Below, piece by piece: positions 31,403 through 43,926 of a DNA stretch of 64,000 nucleotides. Both the position numbers and the translations under genes were made by a program. The notes beneath the pieces were generated by a model that saw only the letters and a list, made by a program, of their open reading frames with translations, had not been told where the DNA came from and did not search any database. Numbering within the stretch: the stretch's first letter is position 1; each line of letters opens with the position of its first letter. The stretch comes from Edaphochlamys debaryana (taxonomy: Eukaryota; Chlorophyta; Chlorophyceae; Chlamydomonadales), in contig JAEHOE010000027.1 in NCBI GenBank assembly GCA_016858145.1, forward strand, positions 186,001 through 250,000, given 5' to 3'.

Positions 31403-34400
31403 TCACTTTGTCTTGAGGGCTGGCGGCTTGGGCGCCGTGGGCGGCTTGGTGCCTCCACTGAACGAGTTCCCGCCGGCCGTCCCGGCGCTGCCTTCCCGCT
31501 TGCGCGTCTGCGCCGGCGACGGACAACGGACAAGGCAAGGCATAAAGGCAAGGCAGGTTGAACCAGCTCGCCAGCTCGCGTGGCATGCTCTTCTTCCCCT
31601 GCGCCCCCTTCCCTGGCCCGCAAAACTGCATGTCTGCGCTGCTGTCCTCGTCGCGGGCAAACCCAGTTTGATACGGTCGACGTCCCCTTACACGCCTCCT
31701 CCTAGCTTGGAATCCTGCCCCAACCGCCGCCACCCGCGGATGGACGATGGACCCACCAGGGAGTCCTGGTGCAGCAGCTGCCCGGGCGGGGCTCCCTGCT
31801 CCTTGGGCGCTGGGCGCTCGAAGTGCGTCTGGGGCACGTTGGCTTGGTGCACGTAGTCGGGCACCTGGGGTGGAGCGGGGGTGATGGGGAGGGAACAAGG
31901 GAGAGGAAGGGGGAGGAGAAGGTGAGAGGCGGAGGAGAGGGGGACTGGGCTGCCAACGGCAAGGAGCAGGCGAGCAGCTGGTCGGGGTGGGAGGTGATGG
32001 GGAAGCAAGGGTCGCAAAAGGGATAGAGTGAGGGTGGGAGGACAGGGGGTTCTGTGCCGAGCGCGAGGGGCAGTCGGACACCGGCGTGGGGGGGCACGTA
32101 CGCAAGAGGGGCAGCCACGCAAGAGCACCGCCCGCCCTGTTCCTTAGGGCGTACCTTGTAGAGCTGCAGCTTGGGCAGCAGGTCCGGCGACATGGACAGG
32201 TTGATGAGCGTCTGGGGCGGGGTGGGGGTGGGGGTGGGGTGGGGTGCGCGGGAAGGAATGGAGGAGAGGGCCATCGTCTCAGCGAGCCGCTGCGAACTCA
32301 AGGCCTATAGAACTAAACCTGTGCCATAGTGCCATACCATACGCAGTCGGGGCCGAACGCGCTCGCAACCAACCCCAGCCTCCCCCGCCAGCCCTTCACG
32401 CGCCGGCACCAATGCGCACGCACGCAATTCATGCATTTCGCGCACGCACCTGCCGCGCGTTCCACCGCGCCGCCGAGCCCTTGGCGTCCAGCAGGGGCAG
32501 CAGGTAGCGCACGCACCCCGCCTCCGCCAGCGGCGCCCGCTGGTCCTCCGCCAGCGACACCAGCCGCAGCACCGCGCTGGCGTACATCTGGGCCTCGGCC
32601 ATGCCTGCCGTACGGAAGTGTTCGGAAATGTACGAAAATCGGTCGTGGGGACCGTGCAAGAGCGGTGAGCGTGGGATGGTGTTGAGGGTGGGAGGAGGCG
32701 CAGGAAGAGCAAGAGGCACGCCGCAGGGAGCCCATGCCCGTACCCGGCTCCATCTTGGCCTTCTTCTTGCCCTTCTTCCCCTTCTTCTTCTTTTTCTTTC
32801 CGTCGTCCTCCGCCGGCGCGTCCGCCGGGTCCTTGACCGCCTGTTGCAGGATGGGAACGGGTGAACGAGGGCAATCGACGGCCAGTTAAGTCCGGCTTCC
32901 AACCCCACTGCCCTGACTACGCCAGCTCTTGGAGCCGACACCTCTGCACGGGCCTCTGCAGCGCTGTCCCAAGCCCCAGCACATTCCAAAGCTCAGTCCA
33001 ACTCCAGCCCACGTCGCCCCGCCCCGCCCCCTCGCTCCTCGCTCCCTCCCTCCTCGCTCCCCGCTCGCCCCACCTCAAGGTCCGGCAGCGGCCCCTCCGG
33101 CCCCACGCACAGCTGCACCAGGGACCGCAGCACGCCAGGCAGCGCTGCCACCCCCCGAGCTCGCCGCACCACCTGCGGGGGGGGGAGGGGGAAGGAGAGG
33201 TCAGCCCTCGCGCTGCTACATCGTCCCAGCCTTTTGCACCCCCGTGGGACCCCTCGTCCCGCCCTGCCTCGCCCCCGCACCCAGACACGCGCCTGACCCT
33301 GCGTCTCATCCCCAGGAGCTACCCACTCATTGCCTTATGCCCACACCCTTCCCACCCGCCCCCACCTGCTCCCTCGTCTCATCGTCCAGAAGGTCCACGT
33401 CCGGCACCCCTTCCATGCCGCCGCCGGGGCCGCCCTCGCCGCCCAGCCCGCCCAGCCCCACGCCGCCCGCGCTCTCCAGCCCCCGCGTCACAGCCAACTG
33501 CAGGTCCGCGCCCGCGCCCGCGCCGCCGGCCGTGCCCGGCGGAGACAGCATGTCTGCGGGGGCACGGGAAAGGACCCAGGCAGTCAACGAATGCAGCAGC
33601 CAACACACGCCGTAGGCAAACGCAAATTGTTGGGGCTCCGACTACGTCCGGTGCCGTAAACGTCCACTTCACTGCCCGGCTCTCGCCTGCTTGGGCACCC
33701 GAGTGCGCACCTTCGCCTGCTCCCTCGCCGACGGTTCCCGCAGTGCCGGGCGGGTTGCCCGCCGCCGCCGCCTTGGCCGCCGCCGCCGCCGCCGCCGTGG
33801 CGCGCCAGATGGAGTCCGGCATGACGTAACGCAGCAGGCAGGCTGGGGAGGTGGCAGTGCGGGCAGGGAGCGAGCGCGAATGTGGGCGGCATGGTCACAC
33901 GTCATACAGACATGCGGGTCAGGACCATCGCTCGCGCACATTGTCCGCCCGGCCCCGCTTCGGCGCATTCGCCCTGTCCTCCTCTGTTGTCTCCCAGCCG
34001 CCCCTTTCTTCTGCCCCGCGCCGCTGTACGGCAGTACGCACCCGCCGTGTGCGCCTTGTACGACAGCGGGATGACGGGGTGGCCGAACACCGCCGTGAGC
34101 GGCTCCAGCCCCGACAGCTCGGCCGCCAGCTCCTCGCACTGCATGCGTGGGACGAGCAGGGATCCAGATCGGTACGGCAGATCCGGCCAGCCCTCAGGAC
34201 TCCTCGCTTCCATTGCAGGCCCCATCAGTCGTCATGGTCTGCAGACTGTGGCTCCACGATGCCGTGACACTGAAGCCAGGTAAATGGGGTCAGGGCCCCC
34301 TTCACGCCTCCTTCCACTGCGCGGGGTCCCTACTGCCTTCCGCAGCAGCCAGGCACGTGCCACTGCGCCCAGCCCCTAGCCCCCGGTCTTCCCCCCGGTC

Positions 34401-37400
34401 CCCACCTGCGCTGGGCTGGCCCCCCTGAGCAGCCAGGGTGCTGCAACCATCACCCAGCCCTTACCCTGCCCCTGGCCCCACGCATTTCTTGCCCCACGGC
34501 CCCACGTTCCCCCCCATCTCCTTCACCTGCGCCGGGCTGGCCCTCCGCAGCAGCTGGTTGAGCACCGCCACGCAGCAGGCCTTGGCCATGGGGTGGGCGT
34601 TACGGGTGCGCAGGACCTGGGGGGGAGAGGAGGGAGGAGAGGGGGAGGACGTGGGGGGAGGAAAGGTCAAGCGGAGGCGGGAGAGGGGTAGGATGGGGGA
34701 GTTGGGGGCTGGGGCATGCGTCCGAGGCAATGCGGGACCTCGCCGCCAGTGGGAACCGGCTTCTTCCCTGCCCCACTCCCGCGCCTGACAGTCCTCCCCT
34801 GCCGCCGGCCGCCCCTTCCCTGCTGCCCAAGCCCCCTCCCACCCCGCCCTGCTGCCAGCGCCCCCCACCTTGACCAGGTGCTGGATGTCGTACCCTAGAG
34901 GTCGTACCCTGCAACGTCCCTCCCCCCCCCTCCTGCCCATGCACCGTAACCCACCACGTACCCAAGCACCCACGCATGATTCGCCCCACCTCCACCAGGT
35001 GCGCCATGCCCTCGGCACCTTCACCGCGATTCCCTCCGGCCTCTCCCTGCCACCTGCTGCCCCTCCCTCCTGCCCATGCAACCCCCTCCCCTCCCTGCTG
35101 CCCGTGCTTCCCACCCCTCCCTCCTGCCCATGCAACCCCCTCCCCTCCCTGCTGCCGGCCCGTGCTTCCCACCCCCTCCCGCCTGCCCATGCAACCCCCT
35201 CCCCTCCCTGCTGCCCGTGCTTCCCACCCCTCCCTCCTGCCCATGCAACCCCCTCCCCTCCCTGCTGCCCGTGCTTCCCACCCCTCCCTCCTGCCCATGC
35301 AACCCCCTCCCCTCCCTGCTGCCCGTGCTTCCCACCCCTCCCTCCTGCCCATAGCAACCCCCTCCCCTCCCCTGCTGCCCGTGCTTCCCACCCCTCCCTC
35401 CTGCCCATGCAACCCCCTCCCCTCCCTGCTGCCCGTGCTTCCCACCCCTCCCTCCTGCCCATGCAACTCCCCCCCTCTGCTGTCCGTGCCCCCCACCTTG
35501 ACCAGGTGCGCCATGGCCTTGGCCCCCAGCAGCGCGTTGCACGAGCCGTTGGCGATGTCCTGCACAGGCGTACGACATCCGGGCAATTGGGATCAGGAGT
35601 TCAACGGTCAGCAACACACGCTGGGCGATGCACCACGGCCCCACCTCCCCACCCACGCCCAGCACCGACACGCCCTGCGTCCTCTTCTGTACCGCACGCC
35701 TCCCTGTCCCACTGCCCCCACCTGCTCCGGTGCGCAGCAGAGCGCCTCCATGGCCGCTGCCGCGTCGAAGCACGCCGAGCGCCCGCCCAGCTGACTCATC
35801 TCCTGCACACGCACACACGGGGCAACACGCGAGTTGGGTGGGGTTGGGTCTTGGGGGGCGGGGCCGCGGGTATGATGGCTGGCGGGGCTGGCTGCACACA
35901 CACGAGGTTGTGGGTTAATGGATGGGGTCAGGCGCGAGGCCGCCGGCGCTGTGGCAGTCGGGCCGGGGGCCCTGGGCGCCAGCCCCGAACATCCCCTCCC
36001 CCCCGTGGCTGCCACTGCCCCATGCGACCTCGAGCCCCCGAGCTGGCCCACGTCCGCGTCAGCCCCTCCAGCGAAGCTCCTCCCCTGCTCCAGCCGCTCC
36101 AGCAGCCGGGCTCCCGATCCGTGAGACCCAGCCCTTCGCGCGGCGAAGGCGCGCGCGTGCCGACCCTGCTCCGGGTCGGTCCGGCGGCGTCACACCGCCC
36201 CCGCATGCTGCCGAGCCGAGGGCTGGGCGCAGTGGCCGGCCCTCAACACTGCCGCTGGACTGTTCTGCTTCCCGCACGCCGGCCCACCGCTACTTCATGC
36301 TCCTTCTCCTCCTCCCCGCTCCCCTCCTCCCCGCTCCCCTCCTCCCCGCTCCCCTCCTCCCCGCTCCCCTCCTCCCCACCGTGAGGTCCAGGCACGCCAC
36401 CAGCGGCCCCCAGTCGAACTCGCCCCGCATCAGCCGCCACAGCCGCGGCCGCGAGTCAGACTCCCGGGCCACAACGCGGAGGAGCGCTGGGGAGGAACGG
36501 GGCATGGGGTAGAGCGGATGGCTGAGATGATTCAGGCAGGAAAGAGGAAGAGGAGGAGCAATAAAGGAGGTCCAAACGGACCCCCAGAGCCCTTCAACCT
36601 GGTCCCCACATCCCCAAACCCCCGCATGCGCAGGCATACCACCCCTTCTCCACGAGCACCCCCCACGTGCCACCCCCCCCCCTCCTCGGCCTCGGGCCCC
36701 TCACCGCAGGCCACCGAGCGCAGGCTGGCGCTCTCGTCCGTCAGCGCATTGAGCACGTGGGGCAGCGGCGCGGGCTTGGCGTCCAGCATGATGCCACGCT
36801 ACTCAGCGTAGGAGGGAGGGTAGAAGCACATAGGGCATACATGGTGTGAGGTGTGGGTGTAATGGGGGCCGGATGCCATGCGATGCGATGCGCTGCACAA
36901 GCGGTGGGTGTGTACCGTTAGTGAAGCTGGGCCAGATGGAACAGATGAACCCCGTGCGTGTCGGGCAAGGTCGGCGATGCCGGTCCCAGCTCCATCGCGG
37001 ATGTGGACCAGATATTCAGGATCCAGAGATCAAGATCCGCACCTGGATGGGGTTGTCCTGCGTCATGGCCACCAGGATGCCCAGGGCGGGGGTCATGTCG
37101 GGGGCTTTGCCGCTGGCCAGGATCTTGACGGAGGTCTGGGGAGGGGTAGGGAAGGGGCGCGGAGGTGGGATGAGGGTTACAGGAGCCATGGCGTGCAGGT
37201 GACGCTTTTGAGGTTACCCACAACGGGCAGGGCTTTTGGCGTTTTGTCCGAGCTCCCCACCGGCTCTCCTCGGCCCGGGGCCCTGGCCATCTCGCGTTCG
37301 CCCCCCCGAGCCCGCTCCGTCGCCCGTCGCCCCCCACCTCGACGATCTGCAGCTTGACGCTCTCCTCCCGCTTCTGCTTGCCCGCCTTGTTGGGTGGGAA

Positions 37401-37943
37401 CAGTAGCTGCCAGATGTACATCCCGGCCTGCAGAAGGGAGGGCACACGAAAGAAATCATCATTCAGGGGGTTGTATGCATTGGGGGAGGCCAGCGAGGCG
37501 GCCACGCGGTTTTAGGGGTGGTTAAAGGCTCCCGCAACGAGACGTCTGGGCAGGCGAAGGTCCGATGGAAACGGAGGAAAGGCTCTCGGAGCTTGCTAGG
37601 GCGCAGGATGGGCCGCGAGGGGAGGTGAGGGAGTCGGGGGCCGGGAGTCGAGGGCGCAGCACCCACCTGCGTACGCGTGATGGTTGGAGGCGGGGCCTGC
37701 CCCTCTTTCAGCTTTGTTTCCTTGATGTCGCCACTGTAGAACTCAGACAACTGTGGCAGCATGCGGGCCGGAAGGCTTAGTCGCGATCCAGGCCGCATGC
37801 AACATGGGCCGCGCCTACCACTTCGACCCCACCTTTGGCAAATTGTTCGAGAGGTCCCACAAAGCATCGCTCATCCAGGAAGGCTTTCCGGCTTTCTTTT
37901 TCCCTCCTCCGGCCTTCTTCTTCCCATCCTTCTTCGGCGGCAT
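31403..37943 (-). CDS. Armadillo-repeat-like protein with Lys-rich segments
   Basis: Eighteen exons, all in phase: 37943-37833, 37750-37667, 37427-37338, 37135-37043, 36798-36705, 36486-36380, 35802-35722, 35559-35497, 34616-34527, 34138-34042, 33842-33711, 33553-33366, 33172-33074, 32840-32744, 32604-32450, 32211-32155, 31864-31757 and 31507-31403; 616 residues. The start MPPKKDGKKKAGGGKKK is basic. Helical repeats follow; the clearest armadillo-type unit is AGCVRYLLPLLDAKG ... QTLINLSMSPDLLPKL in exons 15-16. An internal Lys block (GKKKKKKGKKGKKKAK) and an Ala/Gly-rich loop interrupt the array. The tail is Pro/Lys-rich (KPPTAPKPPALKTK). A protein-binding scaffold is expected; a flagellar role is possible from the MPPKK-type start but not shown. 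The acceptor of exon 5 (GTAG|CGT) is weak. Confidence 0.85.
34406..34447 (-). pseudogene. Degenerate copy of exon 9 of the armadillo-like gene
   Basis: On the minus strand it resembles the last 40 nt of exon 9 (34527-34570), including GGCCAGCCC-GCGCAG and a GTGGGG donor, but is frame-disrupted. It lies in the intron after exon 9. Confidence 0.6.
34866..35030 (-). pseudogene. Two relics of exon 8 of the armadillo-like gene
   Basis: At about 34866-34893 the minus strand reads GACATC, a deletion, then CACCTGGTCAAG and a GTGGGG donor, like exon 8 with its middle lost. At about 34988-35030 it has GGCATGGCGCACCTGGTGGAG and a donor, like the exon's last third. Both lie in the intron between exons 8 and 9, next to the minisatellite. 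Confidence 0.65.
35066..35480. repeat. 54-bp minisatellite, about eight units
   Basis: The marker TGCCCAT begins at 35071, 35125, 35184, 35238, 35292, 35346, 35402 and 35456, spacing 54 with two variants of 56 and 59. It fills most of the 880-nt intron between exons 8 and 9 of the armadillo-like gene. Confidence 0.93.
36311..36377. repeat. 15-bp tandem repeat abutting a splice donor
   Basis: Four units of CCTCCCCGCTCCCCT from 36311 to 36370, then a partial unit that runs into the donor of exon 6 (36380) of the armadillo-like gene. Confidence 0.92.
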
Positions 37944-38495
37944 GCCGCAAGCTGCTGCGTACGATTGATAACTCTATGCGTATCAAGTTGTCGTGAGGGA
38001 ATTGGCTTGGAACGTAACTTGGTGCTTGGCCGGGGAAATGCTTCGAGAGCTCGCGAGCGCGTATGTGCGAGAGGCGCTCGCCGAAGTGCTATCTGTTTAC
38101 AAGAGGAGCGGTCGACAGGGTTTCTGGGGCGCGCCGGGCTTGCGGCTTTGGTACTTGCGCCACCCGCAGACCCGCGGGCGACCCGGCATGGCAAGCTCTC
38201 GACCCCCCCCCAACCTGCGGCCCCACCGTCGCTATACTGCAACACTTGGCATTGGCCTTACTATCAAGTATCACCTGTACTTGCCTGGCAGCACCTGCCT
38301 CACCTCCCGCAGATATTGCGTCAACTGGCGCGACGATTCCTCGCTATTTCCTTGACTGCAGCGGACCCGCCGGGGCTGCAAAGGGCTATAAGGCTTCACT
38401 ATTGAGATAGGCTGCACGTCAGAACCAGGTCGGACCGTCGGCGAGCCCACGCCGCGCTTCAACGTGCAGTCCTCGCGACGACCTGGACCGCGGCA
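37944..38495. other. Divergent promoter region
   Basis: 552 nt between the armadillo-like gene (-) and the GST-like gene (+). No TATA box or repeat was recognised. Confidence 0.6.
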
Positions 38496-41400
38496 ATGGG
38501 CGGCAAGGAACCCATCCCAGAGCTTGTCTCCATCGCGATCAGTGCGTGGAGCCTCAAGGTGAGTGCGCGCAATGCACGCACGTAACGGCCGATGGGGGCA
38601 AGGGGGTGGTTGGGGGGGCGGGGGGCGGGGGCCGGGGGGCGGGGGGCGGGGCCGTGCTCGAGTGGACGTTGAAGGACGTCCAGGCGCGCATTGCGAGGCA
38701 CTCACCCACTCATGAGTTTAGGCAAATCGCTGGCGGGGGGAGCGTGGTTACGTGCTGCGTGGTCCAGCCCGCTCAGCACCATCCAGAGCCGACCCCCACC
38801 CGACCCTCACAGCCCCAACGGATCGCATCGCGCCCACACCTAGCCCAAGGCCCGCCTCACCACAAACCCTCCACGCACCCTTGCACCCCCATATGTTCCC
38901 ACTTGCAGGCCCGCTTCGCTCTCAAGCACCATGGCGTGAAGTACCGCACCACTCCCTACGTGCCAGGCGTGGGGGAGCTGGCGCTGCGCTGGCGCCTGGG
39001 CATCTGGCGCAAGAAGGTCTCCGTGCCGGTGCTCTTCACGCCCCACGATGGTGTCATCATGCAGGTGAGATCACGCCGGCTCGGTTGGGCGACTTGGGGC
39101 CGGGTGTGGACCGCGGACGCCGTGCAGGGGACGGGGTACTGAGACGTTCCGGACGCTTTACGCTGGCTTAGGTGCCCTTCCCTGTGAGTCGGGCTTGTCC
39201 TGAGGCTGGAGTCCCAAGAGTGAAAGAGGAAGCGGCGATCTAGGCCAGAACAGCCAAAGTGGTATCATCTTCCCCAAACCCATGGCCGCCTGCCGTGCGG
39301 TGGCGCCCGTTTCCCCGCAGTCGTACGACATTGCCAAGTGGGCTGACACGCACTCAGCCCGGCCGGGCGCTGAGCGGCTCTTTCCGGAGGGTCAGGAGGC
39401 GGAGATTGCCAGGTGCGGACTCAGAACATAGGCGTGTGTCTTCGCGGGCGCAGGCGTTCGATCCCGTCTCTCGTCCTCAAGCATGGGCCGGCAGCATACC
39501 GTACACGCCCCTTCCTTCCACCCACCAAGTGCGGTCTTGCTCTGCAGCTTCACCTTCCCGGCGCCTCTCCGTCCCCCGTCTTCTTCCCGCTGCAGGTGGA
39601 ACGCGCAGAGCGACCTGGTCCTGAGCTGGGCCCGGGGGGCTCTGGTGGACGGCATGCTAGCGGACCCGGTGGGGCCTGATAGGGCCTGGAGTCTTCTGGG
39701 TGGCCGTGGGTGGCGAAAGGCCAGGGGCCGAGGAGCTTGATGGCAGGATGCGTTGCCTGTCTAGAGGAAGCGCGGCCCTGGTTACCCAATTGTAGCCTGT
39801 CAGCTCACCACAACGCCCACACGCGCTCTTGCCACCTCTCTCCCTTTTGCAGGCCCAGCTCTCAGACCCGGTGAGGCGGAGGCAAAGTCAAGGGTGTGTG
39901 AAAAGGGAGTTAGGCGCCCGGTGCTCATGGGCCCACGGTGCGCGTCAAGGCGCGGCCGGCTCGAAGCAATGCAAGAGATCCTGCGACGTCTGCACAGAAA
40001 CAGGGACGTGGCCCCCTTCTGGCCCAGCCTCTAGTGCGCTGGTGCCCTGCCCCCCATAATAACCCCCTCCTTCGGCCGAAGTCCTGCCTCTGCCCCGCCG
40101 GAGGCACCGCACCCTTGCCGCCCACGTGCGCCCTCCCTTTTCCAAAGCCCCACGCGCCGCGTACCCCTCCACCCCCACCCCCACCGCTCCACCTCCACCC
40201 CGACCCCTACCCCCTGCAGACCATGCTCCGCGCCTCCCTGCCCTCCCTCCTGCGGCCGCTGGCTGCCTGGATCGGCCCCCCCCTGCTGCGCATGGTCCTG
40301 CGGCGGCTGCGGAGCAAGTACGCGGCGGAGGCGGGGGCCAGCAGCAAGGACAAGGTGGGGGCGGGGGTTTAGGGGCGGCAGAAGCAGCAGGGACAAGGCC
40401 GGGGCGAGGGCCAGGGAAGGTTGGGAGCCGGGGAGGAGCGAGGAGGGAGGAGGGGGAGGGGCGGGGAGGGAGGGGAAGAAGGTGAGGGCGCTGCGGTGTT
40501 GCTGGCTGCACGCGGCGGCGTCGAGGACAGGGTGGCGACGGAAGGGGGGAGGCAGCGTGTGGGGGCTGTGCAACACTGTCATTGGAGGGGGGGCATGCGG
40601 CTGGGCTGATACCGGTACGCTTTCAATCCACCACAAGCTCAGACGTCACTTTCTTCCCCTTCTCCTCCACCACCCCCCTCCACCACCACCCCAGACGCTG
40701 GCTGTGCTGCGGGAGGCCCAGGCCGCGCTCAAGGCCGCCCCGCCCGCCCCGGGGGCCCCCGGGGGGCTGCGGTACCTGGTGGGGGGGCGCCTGTCCTACG
40801 CTGACATGGCCATCGGGGTGGCTGTGCAGGTGCGGTCGGGAGGAGGGGCGGCGGGGAGGCGGGAGGGCGGGGAGGAGAGGCAGATAGGGGGTGGCCCGTG
40901 AACGCAGGCTGCAGTTAGGGAGGTATGGAGCGGGGATGGGCGGGCAGGCAAGGTTGGGGCCAAGCAAGCGTGGCATCGGCTCGGCAGTGTGGGCGGCTGA
41001 AAAGGCGGACGGGCGTGCTGGGCACACGAGGGCGACCGGCAGGGGCTGGGTAGTCACCGTTATGGCGTGGCATAACATGGCCGTCAACGACTTCGCTGTT
41101 GGTGTTTGCCCTTCGTGTTGCGCCAGGTGGTGAAGCCCCTGGGGCCGCCCTTCGCGTCCGCCCCCCGGCCGCCTCTCAAGGAGATGCAGGTGGGTGCGGG
41201 CGGGGCGGGTGCCGCGGCGCGGGGGAGGCCAATGCGCTAGCCGAACCCCAGCCCTCGCGGCCATCGCCGCCGCCCGATGCTCTGTCGCCCCAAGCTCCAC
41301 CCCTTGTCTCCCTCGCGCCTTGGCCTGTTGCCGCTCCCTTACACTTTCCCACCTTTCCGACGGCAACTCCTCACACGACGCACCCCACCCCACCCCATCC

Positions 41401-41577
41401 CATCTCATGCTCCCATCCCGTTTCCGCATCCCATCCCGCCCCACCCCGCCCCACCCCGCCCCCCGCCCCACCCCGCCCCCCCAGGCCTACCAGGAGGAGT
41501 TCGCGGACCTGGTGGCGTGGCGGGACGCGCTCTTCGCCGCCCACTTCCCTGTCGAGGAGCGGAAGAAGGGGCGATGA
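38496..41577 (+). CDS. Glutathione S-transferase-like protein
   Basis: Nine exons: 38496-38558, 38909-39064, 39321-39412, 39596-39668, 39853-39870 (18 nt), 40220-40354, 40695-40829, 41127-41189 and 41485-41577, 275 residues, all phases consistent. The N-terminal part has a thioredoxin-like GST pattern: SAWSLKARFALKHHGVKYR, VPVLF and QSYDIAKWAD. The C-terminal helical part has YLVGGRLSYADMAIGVAVQ, matching the usual GST YL.G..L..AD block. GSTs conjugate or reduce substrates with glutathione, normally in the cytosol; the active residue may be Ser or Trp in SAWSLK. A basic helix (LLRMVLRRLRSKYAAEAG) sits between the halves. The class and substrate are unknown. No targeting signal is clear. Confidence 0.85.
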
Positions 41578-42305
41578 GGCGGCGGCGCCCTGCTTGGCTG
41601 TGCTGCAGTGCCTCTTGGGGAAGCATGGAGCGGGCACGTCGGCGGGTGGCTGGGTGAGTTGGCGATTTGGAGGGGTTCAAGGCACTGTGCCATGTGGGTC
41701 GGGCCCGCCAGCTGGTACCGGTAGTGCGGCGGAGCGGGTGCCCTGCACCAAGCCCCGGCCTCGGTGGCTGGCCAGCGCCCTGGGGCAGCAGACTGGCATG
41801 TGTCTGGCTTTGACGCAAAGCGCAATGCAGCGCAGTGCACGACGGGCTCCAGGCCCCTGGGTGCTCAGAGAGGCTCAGGGCGGAGCGGTGAGCTTGCGGT
41901 GCTGGTCTCCTTGGGGAGCGCCTGGGCGGCGCTGCAGGGCAAAGCTGGGAGGGCGCTGATGCCGGACCGTGGGGGGCGAATGCAGTTGTGTTACCGTCTG
42001 ATCTGTGATGTGCTGGGGTATCATGGGTTTGGTTGTGTCAGGGTCAAGGATGGATCCTGAGAGGAGCATTGAGTTGCTCCAGACCTCGCGACTTGGATAA
42101 GGGGTCATTGAGACTTGGGCTGATGCAGCGTGAGACTTGGGCTTGTCGATATGGACTTGTGACTTCATGACTTTGCATCACTGCCACCAGACTCTGGGGC
42201 CGACCCAAGAGGGTTGACTGGAAGGGTACGGCAAGCCCAAGGCATCGTGAGCAACTCGATCGGTGTGGCCTGGATACCGGCGCCCTCCCGTGCCGCCAGG
42301 GAACC

Positions 42306-42310
42306 TGTAA
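42306..42310 (+). terminator. TGTAA poly(A) signal candidate
   Basis: First clear TGTAA after the GST-like stop, 729 nt downstream. Confidence 0.35.
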
Positions 42311-42372
42311 TGCTATGGCAATTATGTAAGAAAGCAATTATGATGGACGCTCGCGGCTTCTGGAGCCCTGGA

Positions 42373-42533
42373 ACCTCTCCAAGGTGGCGAGGCCCGACAC
42401 CCCTGCATTCACGCGCGCCTTAGGCCTCCACGCAAAGCAGCCGCAGCAGCAGCCAAGCAGCCGCGGCTCCGCATAGCTCCGAACGAGCGAACGGAGCACA
42501 GGAGTGAGGTACCTCTCCAAGGTGGCGAGGCCC
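42373..42533. repeat. 23-bp direct repeat, copies 138 nt apart
   Basis: The same 23 bases, with core CCAAGGTGGCGAGGCCC, occur at 42373-42395 and 42511-42533. Confidence 0.9.
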
Positions 42534-43000
42534 AGCAATCCAGCCCAAGCGTGCCTCAGACCCGAATACGTTCAAAGCAGCTGTACAGCCCTGCATGAAA
42601 CCACCCAGCCCCCTGCAAGGGCAGCGGTGGCCACAAGACTGCAGCAGAACAGGCTGTCCACCGGGATGGCATGCTTGGCTAGGCTCGACTGTAGAAACAA
42701 ACAGGTGAATAACGGACAAACGAATTATAACGGACACGTCGCCCAGATCGCCTACGCCAGATTTCCACATTCCGGGCGGCGACCTTGGGGCATTAGGGGT
42801 AGCCATACCACAGGAACCATAGACGAACAGCTGGCCTCACTAGCCATGCCCCTGGGAGCGACACCAGGCGGCGGCATTGGGGGCATGCATGAGGGCATAC
42901 ATAATTAGAATATAGGAAGCCTCACCCGTAGGCACCAAACTGACAAAAGACGCGCAGCTGCTGTCTGCAGACAGTTGGCAGCGCGTGCTGGCGGAAGCAA

Positions 43001-43005
43001 TTACA
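43001..43005 (-). terminator. TGTAA poly(A) signal candidate (minus strand)
   Basis: TTACA on the plus strand, 922 nt past the stop of the large membrane protein gene. Confidence 0.35.
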
Positions 43006-43926
43006 GCTCCCCACCAGGGCTGCCCATTGTTCATGCAATTTCCTGCATTGTGTATGTGGCTAGCGGACATCAGACACCTCAGTCGGCCGAGGTGCTGATG
43101 CCGGGTTGCCGGCACAGAGCAAGCGCGGCACCGCACGAAGCGGACTACGGAAACGTGACCGGATGTCGGACAAAGCACGCAGTAAGAAACCTTGCACCGC
43201 CCGAATGACAAGCGGGGCCCGAATGAAAGGATAGAAATACACAGCGAGGGGGTCAGCAGTCAGAAGCCCACTCGACTTGAGCAGGGACCCACGCACACAG
43301 CATCAGCACTGGCGCTCCCGCAAGCGTACATACGCAAAGAGCTGAGCCCGAACGGCACGCACGCACGGACTAATCAAATCCCACTAAGTTGCCAATACCT
43401 CAACCTGCGCCACATACGTGCGTACCGGACAGTAACGCAGAACAGTGACACGCACTCAGTCAGACTGGAAGGAACCAACCCCCGCAACACGGCAGGGAAA
43501 CACCCCTGCCACAAAGTGCTCAGTCCAAAGTGCCGCCCATATGGTGGGCATGTCATTGATACCTCTATTAAGAGTGCAATCCCACTCGAGCAGCTGTGCC
43601 TATCCCAAACCCTCGTGCCAAAGCAGCCCAGGCACGGCGCGGAGCCTTCTGCTGGTTCCTACCGCCGCCGCCGCTGCCTAACCCCGAACCTGCAAGCCCA
43701 AAGTCCGACGCGTCCGCAATAGACTAAAGCCTGCAGCGGCACGTTCCTCGTCCCTGAATGCCTCCGGACATCCGTTCACGGCCGTACCGCTCCCAACCGC
43801 GCGGTCCGCAGCGTCACACTCACTCCCGCGGCTCCGTCCGCAAATCATCCGCTCTACCCTACCGCTCGCAACACCACCCCAAAGGGACAAGGGCGGCCCC
43901 GGCAGCGTCCGGAAACCCGCACAACC

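Larger units (their letters stand above)
41578..43926. other. Convergent intergenic region, 2.3 kb
   Basis: Lies between the GST-like gene (+) and the membrane protein gene (-). It holds TGTAA candidates for each strand (42306 and 43001) and a 23-bp direct repeat. GC content falls and no splice-consistent coding was found. Confidence 0.55.

Noticed and set aside
34461..35586. Long minus-strand Gly/Arg-rich repetitive frames
   Set aside because: They are the 54-bp minisatellite read in frame; they lie in an intron and cross real exons out of frame.
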